From contig JAMWET010004974.1 of NCBI GenBank assembly GCA_024036415.1, positions 796,501 to 860,500 of the forward strand: a DNA stretch of 64,000 nt, in the 5' to 3' direction. Below the pieces are notes generated by a model, which worked only from the letters and a program-made list of their open reading frames with translations, searched no databases and was not told the origin of the DNA. This stretch comes from Prochilodus magdalenae (lineage: Eukaryota > Chordata > Actinopteri > Characiformes > Prochilodontidae). This document shows, one piece after another, positions 29,231 to 43,030 of the stretch; position 1 is the stretch's first letter, and every line of letters begins with the position of its first letter. A program made the position numbers and the translations under genes.

Positions 29231-30351
29231 GTGTGTGTGTGAGAAAGTGTTTTTCTTGTATTTAAAGCCACTTAATGGTTGGAATGTCCCTAAAAGGGCA
29301 TTATTTGTTGGTGTTTTATTAAAGTGAACCACTAGAGGTCACTCTTCAGGTTGTATTATTTAAAATGGCCTTTATGATTCTTTTCAGATTTTATTGATTT
29401 ATCTTTTAATGGCAAGATACTGTTTTAGTTTTATTGTATATTATCCTGAAAGTGGGCTGATGGGTTAGTTAAGTTGACCAGAATGTGGCATGGCATATGT
29501 TTCGTTTTTGGCTCCTCTGAAGTCTACTTCAAGAAAATCCCTGTGGAAATAACAGGACCCACTGTGCCATAGCAATATTGTTACTGCAGTTATTTTATCT
29601 TTCTGATGGAGAGTTTAGAGTGGAAGATATCTGTGTGATCAATGCTGCTGTGTGGGCGTGTACTGTGTAAGGGGTGAGTGGAGTTGGAGTTAAGTAGTGC
29701 TCTATATTTAGAGAAGACTTGGTGGAATGTCCCTTCTCCCTGCTCTAGCCCCAGCCCATAACCCACCCCTGACTCACTCAGCATGGGCTGCTCCTCGCTA
29801 CGTTCTCTGTTTGTGATATCTGAGTGAAATCAAATGTCTAATAAGTAAATGTTGGCTTGCTATGCACCGTGCATCTTAAATGTTTTGGGACACAAAGCTT
29901 TCCAGAATACATGATAAGTCAATAAATACATAAATAAGTGTGTTTTCTTTGCCCCTCTGTGTTAACACGTTTAGCAGGAAGATGTTTCATTCTCCTCGTT
30001 TCTTAGCATAAACTGAAAAGGCAAGTGACAGAGGGCCTTCCTTGGATGTAATGCTGAAATGCGTGCACTAACCCCTTGTTCTGATGTCAGCACTCATCAG
30101 TCTCAAACCTTTTCAGCTGTTGAAACCAGCATGCGAGCCACAAACGTTTGATTTCGTGCTTTTAGTAAACGTGTGGAAAATATATTATGGGTGGACCAAA
30201 AGAAATGGTCTGAAATTCATTTGAATAAAAATGAAATGGAATAAAATCTCTTAAAATGTTTTTAATTATATATGTATTATTCATATAGGTATTATTTTGT
30301 TGAAGTATTTTCATTAAATATTTTCAAGGGGAAATGGAGATGCTAAACTGC

Positions 30352-30523
30352 CACTAGGTGTGAGTGTCTGAGTGAAAGTGTGTCTGTGTGTCTACCCTGC
30401 GATGGACTAGTGGAATGCCAAGGGTGTTTCCTGCCTTTTGCCCAATGAGTGGTGGAATAGGCTCCAGTACCACCTATGACCCAGAAGGCTAAGCAGTTTT
30501 GAAGAATAAATAAATGAAAGATG
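30352..30523 (+). repeat. SINE 3'-tail fragment, second copy
   Basis: Reads CCTGCGATGGACTAGTGG, then GGGTGTTTCCTGCCTTTTGCCC, AATAGGCTCCAGTACCACC and AAGGCTAAGCAGTTTTGAAGAATAAATAAATG. This is the same module as at 2478-2600 but more complete on the left. It lies between enpp4 and clic5. Confidence 0.8.
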
Positions 30524-31802
30524 ATTCTGTGTATAATAATTAGCATATTTTGCTGTGATTGGCTAATTTCCTAAGATGGTCTGTGTAATGGTAAGATGCA
30601 TTAATTATCAATAATTAGCCATAGTCATGTCTGTGTGTTTTCATAAGGAAATGATAGACAGATTTAGATATGTCCTGTACTAGGGGTGCAATGATTAAAT
30701 GACTAAAAACCTACTATGTACTAATTTAGTACACTAGTTGATTTTAGTAGATCAGTTGAGTTTTGTTTATTATCAGTAAGAAAGTTCATTAAAATCATTT
30801 TTTGAATAAATTATTTATATTTATTGTCTTCATTATCAGATAGCATATGCATAAAACAACCTTAAGCTAAATTTAAAAGCTGATAGCTTTATGAGAGTTA
30901 AGTGACGCACAATCTGAATAATCTATTATAATCTACTATCGGCAGATGATCAATGATCTCTCAAATTAGCATGTACCTAATATGTACAGACAAAAACTGC
31001 ATCAATTTGTGCCATTACTTTTATTTATTTATTTGTTTGTTTGTTTGTTTCTCTAAACAGTGTGCAATCCCAATAATATCTCTGGGTTTTACCTGGCCAC
31101 TCCTTTCTAAATGTTCGAGCTCCACCCCTGTGAGAGAGAGAGGAGAAAGTCATGCTCCACTTTTGCTCCTGATCTAAATAAGTCCTTAGGTGCATCTGAA
31201 CGTCCTTCCACTGTGACAGGACAACTCCACTATATGGGACATAACTATACGGATGTTATCTGTTAAGAAGTCTTTGCTTAGAAAAATAAAATCTGCAAAC
31301 AAAGAAGCTGCTGCTGCTCTCAGAGCCAGACCCCAGCATGCCTGAAAGTGTTTAGGATCATTTAGATTGTGAAATTAAGAAAATGCAACGTGCCTCTGCA
31401 ACAACTTTGGATATGTTAAAACTGGGAATGAATGGCTGTTTTTACAGGGAATCCAAATAAATAGAGGGTGGTCTCCGACGTTTTCATGGTACTGTGCGGC
31501 TGTGTTGTAGTTTATTATTACGTTATGGTTTATTACCGTGGTCATATTTAGTACTAAACTTACAGCAAGCCAGCTAATCACATTCAGCTGATCGCTTACC
31601 AGTCGCTGATGCATCCTTTCCTTGTCAGTAAGGGATACATCAGTACATATTACTCACCCTTCAAACAGTTAGTGCTCTCAGGAACACCCCATGTGGATTT
31701 TCACACCAGGAGTACGGGACATCACCAGCCTACGCCCTCAGGGTGACTCATTTGAACTATATTTTACAGGAGGGGGTGAAAAGTGATTGACCACAAGCAC
31801 TC

Positions 31803-31991
31803 TATAAAGGCTAGAGGTAGCGAGAGAGGAGGTGACACTCAGAGCTCCTCCTTCTCCTCTCCGCTGGCTATTTTTGGCCTGACTGTGACAGTCTGAGCGT
31901 GTTCCCTCTGACAGCTGCCTGCAGGGGCCAAATCAAAACAAGCCTGCACCTCAGCTACACACTTGTTGCAGGGCTGAGCCCAAGCTATAAA
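31803..31991 (+). promoter_or_regulatory. clic5: Candidate clic5 promoter with two TATA-like boxes
   Basis: TATAAA occurs at 31803-31808 (TCTATAAAGGCTAG) and at 31986-31991 (AAGCTATAAAGCCAG), 321 and 138 bases before the clic5 ATG at 32124, within locally more GC-balanced sequence. Either could position transcription of the short (CLIC5A-type) first exon. I saw no long CLIC5B-type first exon upstream. Confidence 0.4.
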
Positions 31992-32123
31992 GCCAGCTGG
32001 GGTTACAGTAAGGTGCACAGGAGCTTTTTCAGTTTGAACACTTATCCCACCCCGACAAGAGGCTGCAACAGACTGGCATATAATCTTGGCTGAGAGAACA
32101 GCCTTAGGCACAGCCTGAAACAA

Positions 32124-35100
32124 ATGGCCTCCACAAATGAAGAAGAAAAGGATCCTGATATCGAGCTGTTTGTAAAGGTAAGAATGATTTGCATGATGTT
32201 GACCCGCAAGTCATCCTTTTTATGCTGTACAATGAAATCAAGCTGTTTTCAATTAAAATAAAAACAGAAATAGCAAAGAAATACAACCTTAAGTTGTTAG
32301 AACCCAGCACTGTTCATGTAAACAATGTTTTCCTTTATGCATGTCCCGTAACTCCGTGGTTCAGGATGGTGTAACAGGGTTGACAGATGTTGGCGGGTGG
32401 GATCAAGTCACAGTCTTAAAACAGATGTGCTAAAAACAGCACATAGCGAGCTATAGTTAGCCTCATCAACCTATGGCTAATTATTCAGTTAACAACCTTA
32501 TTCAGTAACTAGTATGAATTATGTGACACTAGCATGTACATGATGTAGTTTTGGGTGAGGAATTAAAGCGTGGGCCCTCTTTCAGGCCCTCAGAGTTAAA
32601 GGGTTAAATAACCCATCCTTTCTCATGTTTGAGAGTGAAGTTCTGAGCTGGACGGAACAGGTGTTTCAGAAACACTCAGTATCTGCTCAGGAGCCCGAAT
32701 GCCTCCTGAATTATTTCTCCCTGCCTATCAACACTCCACGCTCTAATTCCTCTGTGTACCTGCTGCACAGGGCTAAATCAGATCAGGGCTACGTTTTGTG
32801 GCTTGCTTTGCCAAGTTTGACGGCAGTGTTTATGTTTCTAGCAGCGGCCATCTCTGTAGGTGTGGTGGGGATGATAATGCCACATCAATGATCAATGGAC
32901 AATACAGTCTCATCAGCATTTACTGTGCTTTAATCAGGGAATGTTAAATGCCTGTTTGACTTATTTGTTACACTGTATAGTATTAATGGCCAGCAGCCCT
33001 TGCATGCTACTCATGTGCAGGCATAAGCCTTGTAGGCTACATGTATTGCCAGCGATAATAGAAATATGCTATTTTTTTCTTACTCATATCACAATGAAAC
33101 AAGGACAGTTTGGTGAACCATGTACTTTCAGTTGAGTCCACTGAATTTGAGGCTTATTATTATAATTGTTTTTATTATTATTTATAATTGATTATTAGAC
33201 TGTGCAACATTGAACCAAAAAGAAAAAGTAGTTTCAAAATCATGTTATTACAACAGTAATAACATGGTAATAATGCTAGATTTCAGCAGGTTAATAGGTC
33301 CTTCAGACTAGAATAGCAGTGCTTACTTCCTAACAGTACATAATCCTAGATCTGAGAACTGACCTTTAAGTGAAATCCTATCTTTACTTTTGGTCTTGGT
33401 ATGGTTGCTATCTCAAAAGCCATGTAGACGCTTGATGGCAGCTCTTCTATGAAAGTATGACTAGAAGGAAGGCTTCTTTTCAAAGGAAGTTAACGAATCT
33501 CTTTTCCAATGTTATTTTATCTGAGCTAATCAAAAGAAACCTGGACCTCTGAATCTCCCGAGATAACCCTTCGAAATCTTAGCACTCTGCATTTTGACCA
33601 GCTGTGGAGAAGTGGCAAAACAGCATTAATTGAAGGGGTTAGGATGAAGTCAAGCTCAAGGTTCTGTTGACAAGTCAGCTCCAAACCCTTTGGGCAGAGG
33701 GCTAATGAGGCAGGTAATGGAATTTCCATCAATAATTCAACCCAAGCCAGGATCCAGTGACCAGCTCAGCTTACTGGCCCAGTTTAATGCTGCTACTGGA
33801 TAGCATGATCACCTCTTTTCAGATATGGAAATTCAGTTGTGATTCTGATTGCTGCTTTGTTTGGCTTGTATAGAGGGGACTTGCTAATTGCAACTGTACC
33901 AGCATAGAATATTAGGACAAAAGGTCCCATCTGAATCTTGGAGCAGTGAATGGTTTTGAAGGGTGGAATTATCCTGTGTGTGGTCCTGTGACACTGACTC
34001 ACGTGTTCAGCTGTTTTGTTTTTGACCTGCTCTGTCTCAGGGCTTATTCATAAGGGGAGCCTGCCATAATTGGGAATGTTTTTCCAGTGGTCATTTTAAT
34101 ATGATACAGAGTAGGATTATAGGTCATTTTAAAAGGCTACACCTTGTCAACACCTTGAACACTACATAGCATGTTACAAATGAGCTCTGCAGTCTATGTA
34201 CAAGACTAATTAGTCTCCAGTTGTTTTACAGCATGATATGAACTGTTGCTCTCTAACAGACTGCTTTGCTATCCACCAGGCAGGCAGTGATGGGGAGAGC
34301 ATCGGGAACTGTCCATTCTCTCAAAGGCTCTTCATGATCCTGTGGCTGAAGGGGGTGGTGTTCAATGTCACCACTGTAGATCTGAAAAGGTAATGGCATG
34401 CTGAAAAATGAAAGTGTGCACACCGGGGAGAATACAAGCAGTAGGCTTCCTTTTTAAACCTTGAGACATGCTTTAGTGTGCTATGTAAATTTTGTGGTGT
34501 GATTGTGGTACAGTCATTATCGATTTTAGGAAGTGTGATCGGAAAGGTTGCTTCACTTAACGCTCTATACTCAGACACAGTGCCAAAGGCTCTTTGAGGA
34601 GAATATTCAGCCTGCTAAACATGATAGGGTAACTCTTTGCAATAAGGGTACATATATTAATGCTACTTAGAAGAGTTATACGCAGGTAAATAATGTAAAC
34701 TAATGTAAACTAATGACCTCTGGAGTATTCTCACCATGTTTCTGTTTCAGGGTTTCTAATCATCGCCCAGTTCCCAAAAGTATCTTAGAGTTACATTTAG
34801 CTGATGCTCTTATACAGATCAACTTACAAGGTTAATTATATTACAGGTAGGTCATTGTACGGTTAGGTGTCTTGCCCAAGGTCCCTTATTGGTATAGCAC
34901 AGCATAGTCACCCAGATCAGGAATCGAACCCCAGTCTCCCACGTGGGGTGATTGCTTACTTGCAGATAGTGGTGTTATTCTTTGCACCACACCAACCACT
35001 TAAGACCATAAAAGTTTGCAAGAGATTCTATATATACATAAATAAGATTATGCACTTGATAAACACTGTTCTCATATACATTTATGGATGTTTTAAGGTG

Positions 35101-38100
35101 TGTTTTATGGTACATCTTTAGGATAAAATAAATTAAATAAATAAATAAAATAAAAAAGATATTATCATAGGCTTCAATAAATTGTTCATTAGTACTTACT
35201 TCCTACTATCCTAATTATTGAGCCACACAGTTATCATTACTATGATTATCTGATAACTAATTGAGACAACACCCCTCTAATAAGTTTTAGTAAGGGTTTA
35301 GTAAGGATTATAAATTACTAAAAAAAATCTAAAATAATGTTTTTATCATTAGTTAATTATTATTTACTACATAACTGTTTAGTACTGCATATCACTGTCT
35401 CAGGTACTGTTAATAGATGTACCTGTATTGTACCCAATTGTACCTATGAGATACAGTATAACAAAACATGGCTTCAAAATTGCTGATCAGATCTGAGAAC
35501 TGTGTAGATGTGGCTAATTAACAGTTTGACTGACAGTGCTCTGTCCAACAGACATAGCCTGCTCGGCCACTCATACACACCTACAGTTATTACAATTATT
35601 GTCCTGTTATGTGATGCAAAAAGACAGATGGGGAAAGAAACAGACAGACAGATGAAGCAACGTGAGAAGGAACAGACAAACAGACGGACAGACAGACTAA
35701 GCACTGCCTGAATGAAGGAAATAGACAGACAGACCTTTTTTTTTTGTTGGATGCATAAATGAATGAATGGATAACTACAGACAGGTGGAGGTTGTGCTGG
35801 TCTATCTTTAACTCGCTAAGTGTGTCTGAAAGAGATCTCAGCCTTGCGAATGTTTAGGAAATGTGTATGGAAGCCTCGCCTAAGATTAGGACCGCCCAGT
35901 TTACACAGAGAGGTGAGAAATATCATCACATATAGCAGATATTTATTACACTTTGGGAAAATATCCATAGGGCATACTGTGGCCTAGGTGAACTATAGAT
36001 GCATATTATTGGCCGACGGAACAAGATTAACATAGTTACACTCACCATTAAAAGAATAGAACAGTAGCACCCAGAAGGAAGTGTTAGATTGCAGTGCTTA
36101 CTTGGAAGGTGTCATGCCTGCTGGTTCTCCTCTCACCTCCGATCTCCTGGACTCCATTTCCCATAATCCACCACCCGATGTCACGTGTTCACCCTTACCC
36201 AATCACACCCCGTTGCCTCGCTCTCGGTCTCCAGAATACTGATTGGTCCACCTGTTGTTGTTAATTTGTCCGTTTGTTTAAGTATCTCTCTCTCGCACAT
36301 TGCGAAGTATTGCCATTCTATTGCATACTGAGCGTCCTCGTTACTCTGGCTTTGACTCTGTTTAGATTCTCTGGTTTACGCTTCTTGTTTATTCCCTTTG
36401 ATACCTCTGCCTGGTCTGATTGTCTGTTTGGTTTGATCCTTGCCTGTTTATTGATTACGATTAAGTTTTGCCCTTGATTCTATTTCCAGTTCTTGGTGTT
36501 GCTGTGTTTCAGCACAACCTATTAAACAAACTGTGCCTTGCTTTTAGTTCAGTGCACGTCACAATCTGTTTGTCCATCGTGACAGAAGGAAGATAAAGGT
36601 TACCAGGAACAACGAATGATGATAAATTTAGACTGATATGGGCAATATTTATTGAGCTACACAAACAAGTGTTTGTAGAGGTTCCTATTAGTGTCCTGCA
36701 GTAATCCTTTCCACACAGTTCCTGCAGATTGTGTGGTAGGGGTGGAGGTTGAGTGACACCAGGCCTTTTGGACATGTGACCTGTAACAAACTGTTCATCT
36801 TGGTGCTGATTTGTTGGTTGTCTCCACTAAGACAAAAGCAGCCACTTGCCACTGAAGATGACCCGCTGCCATTCTGAGTCACTCCATGACAGTCCGGCAC
36901 GACACGGTTGCAGTCTTTGGTGACGTTGACGTGGTGTTAAGTATCGTGGCGGTCTGCTTGCATGTAGTCCTGCATCGTGTAGCCATCGGCAAATGTTGTT
37001 GCACTAACAGCATGACTTATGGAGGGCATCACTGCTCGCTGAATGTCAGCAGCCGTGGCTGTCGGGTCAGTTAGTGTACAGTGTTAAGGCTTATGTCACA
37101 TGCACGGCCAAGCGTAAAACTTGAGTCATTCGCATGTCTCACATGTCAAACCTACCCACAAAGTTTCACTCCTGTTAGTTGATTCCTCCTGGGTGCAACT
37201 AATTGTGCAACTATTCTTTTGATGATAAAAGAAATAAAACAGAGAGAAAGAAACAGGTTTCCTTAGGCTATATAGAACCTTCAAATCCTGTGCATTAGGT
37301 TCTCTAAACCTTACAAGGTTCTTGTACTTTTGATTTGCAAAACGTTGTGCATTGATAGTTTCTTTAGGGAACTGGAAGTGGTTCTTCTGTGGCAGCACTC
37401 CAAGAAGTCTCTTGTACATGTCAAGTGATCACATTTACATCAGAAATGACATGAAGTGAAACTTAACCCGACCTTATCTCAGTAATTTCCATAGACAGAC
37501 TCTAATATGTGATGACTGCTTTGAATTGAATCTGATATTTATTCTATAGAAAACCGGCTGATCTGCATAATCTGGCCCCAGGAACGCATCCACCTTTCCT
37601 CACCTTTAATGGAGAAGTAAGGACCGATGTCAACAAGATCGAGGAGTTCTTGGAGGAAATGTTAACGCCCCCGAAGTAGGTGGTCATGGTGGAAATGACT
37701 GTTAGAAGAAGCTTGAATATGTGAATATTCAGAATTATCATGTATTATGCCATATGACGTCCTTTCCCTCAAGGTATCCAAAGCTAGCTGTAAAGAACAG
37801 AGAGTCAAACACGGCAGGAAATGACATCTTTGCTAAGTTCTCTGCGTATGTTAAGAACACAAAGCCCGAGGCGAATGCCGGTACGTGTATTTAAATAATA
37901 AAGGCTTGTTACTTTTTGACATCTTGTGTTAAATGTAAAATGGTCTTAACACTTCATCCAGCCAGAAGTCTGTGGAAACTTCATGGGCACTACTGCTGCA
38001 ATTGACCGTGTCTACTTTCTGTTTCGCCCTGCAGGCCTTGAGAAGGTCCTGTTAAAGGCCCTGAGGAAATTAGACAGCTTTCTCAACTCCCCTCTACCTG

Positions 38101-38485
38101 AAGAGATTGATGCAGACAGCATGGAAGAGGAAAAGTGCTCCACTCGCAAATACCTGGACGGCAATGAATTAACTCTGGCAGACTGCAACCTCCTCCCCAA
38201 ACTGCATGTAGTCAAGGTAAGCGAGCTGTGATGCCTGCTAGTGTAGCCCCATGTAAAATACCAGGAATATGTTCTGAAGGATCTTAGAATAAAAGTCTGA
38301 AACTCTTTTGGTTGTTTTAGGTTGTTTCCAAGAAATACCGTAACTTCGACATCCCAGTGGAGCTCACTGGAGTGTGGCGCTATCTACAGAATGCCTACGC
38401 GAGGGATGAGTTCATCAACACATGTGCAGCAGACAAGGAGATAGAGCTGGCCTACCAGGATGTAGCCAGGAGACTGGCCAAGTGA
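32124..38485 (+). CDS. clic5: Chloride intracellular channel protein 5 (six coding exons)
   Basis: Coding exons are 32124-32177, 34280-34389, 37550-37675, 37774-37880, 38035-38216 and 38321-38485 (54, 110, 126, 107, 182 and 165 nt), matching the usual CLIC exon sizes. All introns are GT-AG. The protein has 247 residues (human CLIC5A 251). The N-terminal thioredoxin/glutaredoxin-like domain carries the redox motif CPFS (Cys29) followed by the hydrophobic segment that can insert into membranes; the conserved [11 protein letters not shown] (cis-Pro loop) follows, and the C-terminal half is the all-helical GST-like domain with [20 protein letters not shown] and the CLIC end YARDEF..TCAAD.EIELAY. 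CLIC5 associates with ezrin and cortical actin in microvilli and hair-cell stereocilia; loss of it in mouse causes the jitterbug phenotype. Similarity to human CLIC5 is stronger than to CLIC4 or CLIC6 as I recall them. Intron 2 holds a repeat at 34790 and Tc1-like copy C. Confidence 0.96.
34790..34998 (+). repeat. Interspersed repeat (fish 'CTTATCCAGAGCGACTTACAAGG' module) in clic5 intron 2
   Basis: Begins TTACATTTAGCTGATGCTCTTATACAG, continues CAACTTACAAGGTTA, TATTACAGGTAGGTC, CTTGCCCAAGGTC, GAATCGAACCCCAGTCTCCCACG and ends near TTTGCACCACACCAACC. The GAATCGAACCCCAGTCTCC words look tRNA-derived. A second copy lies at 47776 and a fragment lies inside the element at 7629. Confidence 0.75.
35624..35738 (+). 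repeat. Degenerate (GACA)n microsatellite
   Basis: Imperfect CAGACAGACAGA runs at about 35640-35652, 35674-35697 and 35722-35736, separated by related A/G-rich sequence. In clic5 intron 2. Confidence 0.8.
36067..37199 (-). mobile_element. Tc1-like element, copy C, in clic5 intron 2
   Basis: TA-flanked (36065-36066 and 37200-37201). The left end reads GCACCCAGAAGGAAG, and the right end on the minus strand reads GTTGCACCCAGGAGGAATC. The minus strand carries the broken transposase, oriented opposite to copies A and B, with a segment at about 36980-36820 containing [18 protein letters not shown] words shared with copy B. Extra sequence at 36100-36560 makes it the longest copy. A second TAGTTGCAC lies 11 bases outside the right end. 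Confidence 0.85.
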
Positions 38486-39800
38486 CACCTAAACCGGACC
38501 ATGTTTCAATTATGCAATAATTTTCATAGACACTGCTGTAAGACTCCTCTGACTTTGAAAGAAGGTGAAGCGTTTAAGAGTCGCTCTTCTGTGGGGAGGA
38601 ATTTGGGAGCGTTATTTCGTGTGTGTTGCCTTCAGGACACCATATTGGATTGGTCCTTTAAATGCCCTAGATAGACTGTTGCCTGGTTTAATGCTGCCTG
38701 TGTACACTTTGCATGCTGTTGCCATTTTACTTCCTTTGTGCAAGTGGCATGAATTTGTCTTATCAGCAACTCTGTAATGGGCTTGATAATGCACCGTGCC
38801 ACTAAACTCGTTTATTATCTGTTCTTATCCTGCACTGCAGATTGTTTCAGGCAGGTATGTTTCTGAATCATATGGGGCTCTAAGCACCATCTTACTTGTA
38901 AGACCACCACTCCAAATAACGGAAATCTGTGTTAGAAAACCTGGTTTAAAACAAGGAATACAGGTTTGGGCCTGTGGGGTCTCGGATGCAGGGCTGCCTG
39001 GTTTCAGGCTATACGTTTATTAGAGTTTCTTTTGCTGCTTCTCTCTTCTACCTTCATATACACAGTCAAATCACTAGTGTTGAATGAAACAGTGCTCTCT
39101 GGTGTCTGGTTTAAACATGCACATGTAAGATGGACTCAACTCAATAGTTTTTGCAGTTCAGTGTGCAGGAATTTACTCACATTGTGAAGGATAAATGTAG
39201 TATATCATGTCCATAGACCACAAGCGTTTGGTCTTTCTGTTGTGTTTCCTTGCTGTGATCTGGGAACCTTTGATATGAGATCACAATGGTTTCTAGTATG
39301 TAGTCTAAAGCTTATATTTGTGACTAATGTGCTGAACAGTATTGGATTTTGAGACTGAACGCATGCTGAGCTTATCTATGTAAACCACATGCTGGGAAGT
39401 CAAAGAGTATAGACAACCAACCATCGCCATCTAGTGGTGAAAAGAGTGCAATGCAATGTTCTCTACATACAGTGTCCTCATGTTTCTCAAGGGTTATGAA
39501 GCACGTTAGCTGCGTTGTGAGCGATGAGATTGTCCAATGCATGATCAATAGCAAGAAAGCTAAATATATGCTTTTATAATAATGACAGCTGTTCTGTCCA
39601 TGTGCAAACATATACCTAATAACTTGTGAAATATTTGACTTTTGGATGCACACGGTACACGCCTGATCTAATATTTATTATGTAACCCAAATGGCTGACT
39701 GAACTCACTTTTGGCTAGTTCTCAGGTATTTGGACCTTAGTAATTATGCATATCATCTTCTAATGGTAAATAAATCTATTTTTTTATGCTGTCTTTACAC
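38486..39800 (+). other. clic5: Probable clic5 3' UTR
   Basis: T-rich plus-strand sequence without coding exons runs from the clic5 stop to AATAAA at 39769-39774 (GGTAAATAAATCTA), followed by T-rich and TG-containing sequence. The true polyadenylation site cannot be fixed without transcript data. Confidence 0.45.
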
Positions 39801-39866
39801 GACCTGACTTTTTAATGGAGCTCAGTTGTAATATGAAATTTTGTTTATCTTGTGTAAGAGTTATGT

Positions 39867-39893
39867 TATAATATATATATATATATATATATA
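39867..39893. repeat. (AT)n microsatellite
   Basis: A run of about 13 AT dinucleotides just beyond the probable clic5 3' end. Confidence 0.97.
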
Positions 39894-39899
39894 GTTATA

Positions 39900-42800
39900 T
39901 AATATAATTATATGAACAGATTTTCAGTTTTTATGCCGCTGTTTTATAATGCATTTGCAACCAAACATCACTAAGCTACGTGGCTGCATTCTGTCTACAT
40001 GAGCAAGACAAAATAATAGGTTGACAAAAGATATGCTTCGACTGCCTGTATGAAAAAAAAAAAAACCCTCATCACTCCATCACACTTCCCGCTCTCCGTG
40101 TCAGGTTGGGTTGACAGCAGAATAACATGTCTGCAGTGTTATATGTGTGTGGAGATCCCATTGGCGGAGCTCTGGGTGAAACTGGAGCGGTCTTCCTCGG
40201 CTGTGGCCGCAGTGTTCAGCCTCCTGGGCTTTAATTACTGCACTTCCTGTGGAGGAAGCCCTTTCACCAGCTCAGACCCGTCCAACACGCTTCTTTCATT
40301 GGAAATTCAAACCAGCTGTATATGTGTCTGCAATCTTTATTTGGGCAGTGGGGACAGGGGGGCTGTCAAACATGCATTTGGCTCCTTCCTTGATTATTTA
40401 AGCAAGTTTTGCACCATTCAGGACGATAAAATATCCTGCTAGAGTCCAGGTGATTCAGTCTGTCCTCCCCTGGTCTACATTGCTTGACAACAGCAATAAG
40501 ATATATTAGTCTGCTTTCCTGTAATCAGCAGCCAGTTAATGGGAAAGATATTTGAAACATTAGCAGGTTTGATTTTAATAGCTCCTTGAAGAAAAAACAA
40601 ACATGCTTCGGCTGTACAGCTCTGCTCATGTTTGTCAACATTTATAAGTATTCACCAAACATTTACCTCAAACCATGTCACACTGTCATTAAGTATAGCT
40701 TCTGTTGTTATGTGGTCAAATGATATTGATTTTATCAGAAACTTTTTATAATGAGTTTCATCTTTTTTCTATAATCATTATTATTAGTGGTATAGTTATA
40801 TTTATATTAATTTTCTCTTGCTTATAGTATCGGTATGCAGACCCTTACGACACTATCATCTATTTCTCCCAGTGCTAGTCTTATTCTAATTTTTTAAAAA
40901 TTCCCAAAACCATCTAAAGGAATATTTTTCTATACATCCAGATTTTAAACTTAGAAGTTGGTTTCTATTCTCACGATCTGTGCAATGTTGAGGTCTGGAC
41001 TGGTCTGGGGTGGTCAGTCTTGTTCTGAGAACCCCAGCAGCTTCCTGACCGCTAGACATCCATTCACACACTTAGTGTTGTCACAGTGGAGGGATGGACA
41101 GATTCAGATCTGAAGGCAGAGTGGATTAATATATGATATTAAAGTTTCTCTAGTGCATTATTTCATATCTAATGTCCTGAAAAACAAAAGAAGGGTGGTC
41201 TCTGATGTCACAACTATGTTCCATTTTCACTATGTTAAACAGCACATCAGCTCTAATTTGTTACCTGTGTGGCTGAGGTCAAACTATGGCGGCCTAATAG
41301 GCCTCAATGGGCCCCTCAACTCTAATCCAGGCTTGAAACCACAGAGGAAATGAAGCATACACATTTGTACCTCACCTACGATAAAAATCAACCATAAAAC
41401 TTGGTTTACTGACTGTACATTTGCACAACAGCCTCTTTTAGTGTAGAGACACATAATGTCTGAAGATGATGTGCTCTATTTTATGTCTTAATGGACTGCT
41501 TTGATGAAATTAGGAAATCCAGTTTTGGAACATCATATCTAACAATGCAACACTGGGTTTGGTTGAAACAACAAAGATGGTGGAAGTGACCACGCCCCTG
41601 CATACTGATGGCATAGTCTTTTCTCTGTTTTGTCATGAATCTTCCACAAATCTGCATTTGCTGCGCTTTTCCCTGAGTTGAATGGTGTCAAAAAGAATGA
41701 GGCCACTGCCTTGCAGTTCTCACTTCCCACATGACTTAACTTATGCTGAAGTGGCAATTACGTTTTCATAGCTCTAAACCCAGTCCACATGCATGGTAAT
41801 GTAAAGCAGAGCCCCAGCCACGGGCAGTGCCAAAGGGCCGTGCAAAAGGCATGCTAGCTCGCCACAGGCAGGCTCAAGTCACCAACATCAGAGGCTTTCT
41901 TGGGCAGTCAAGTCAGTGCTTGATGGAGGCAACCTGTAGTTCAGTAAAGGTTTTTTCAAAAACAAGCTTTTGCTTCAGCCTTATAATTATAGGTTAATAC
42001 AAGGAGCTGGATCTGGGCAGTGCAGCGCGGTAATATCTTCTGAGTCCTTGTTGGATTTGTTACTGAGGACTGGTTGTGCATCAGTGACATTGCGCAGGCT
42101 CTAAATAATACCAAATGTTTCAGCTCACCCCTATTTCAAACAGCGGGGTAATTGTGGGTATAGATTGGTCAGATCCTGATTTAGACTTCACTGCTGTCCA
42201 TCTGCACCTCATGAAAAGATCCAAGCAGTTTCACGTTTTATGGTGGAAAATTAGATGTGTTCATGCCGAGGGTGTATATGATGGCATTCACTATTGTTTG
42301 CTTTGGTAAGAATATTTTTTGCTCTGCGCCAAGTCATGAGCAGCATATAGGCTTTTCCCTTCTATGTTAACTTTCCATCTTGCCCTGAAGCAGTAATGGC
42401 TAGGCAATGCCCTTGCTTTCAACATGCTCCATTCAACGCTTCCATTTGGCCCTAGTTCACTACCTGATTTAATCCGAGCAGTGTTTTTTAATCTATATGT
42501 TTTGCACATGAACACCAGTTCATAGCTTGAACACTGAATACAGTCTGATAGATTGCCGGCTGTGACTGTGTCATGTGTCATGTACAGCATACTGGTGATT
42601 GGTTATTTTGGACCAGTCTGAAGAAAGCACCAATAGTTCACAAGCTCCACAGTACCTGCTTAAATTTCACCTTTTAGAGTCTCAGACATCTTTATAGTTA
42701 ATGAAAGATATGAATTAAAATGGCAGCCATTGCAATTTGAAAATGTCATACCTAGGGACATGTACAACATTTTGAACAACATGTTTCGGTGAAGCTGTGC

Positions 42801-43030
42801 TAAACGGTAAACATCGTGTGTCACGTGTAGCATTTTGGCAAAAGAGTAAGAACAGTGTACAAAGGACTTTGAGGTAAATTTTCTCAGGTTTGATGGGTGT
42901 CAGCAGTGTTACCCAATCACCAGCTCCATGTATACACAATGGATTTAGAAGGTCCTCTATAAATGCTAGTTTGGTGAACACAGCAACTGAAGATTATAGA
43001 AGACGTGCTTGTTGCAAGTATCAAATTTGG
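39900..43030. other. clic5-runx2 intergenic spacer, left part
   Basis: No gene recognised. A GC-balanced, low-repeat block at about 40090-40600 contains a 130-codon open frame that resembles no family; I consider it non-coding, and it might be a conserved regulatory element. The rest is AT-rich and featureless to me. Confidence 0.35.

Noticed and set aside
40050..40442. 130-codon plus-strand frame downstream of clic5
   Set aside because: Starts in a poly-A run, Ser/Cys/Leu-rich with no recognisable domain and no splice signals; treated as possible non-coding element instead.
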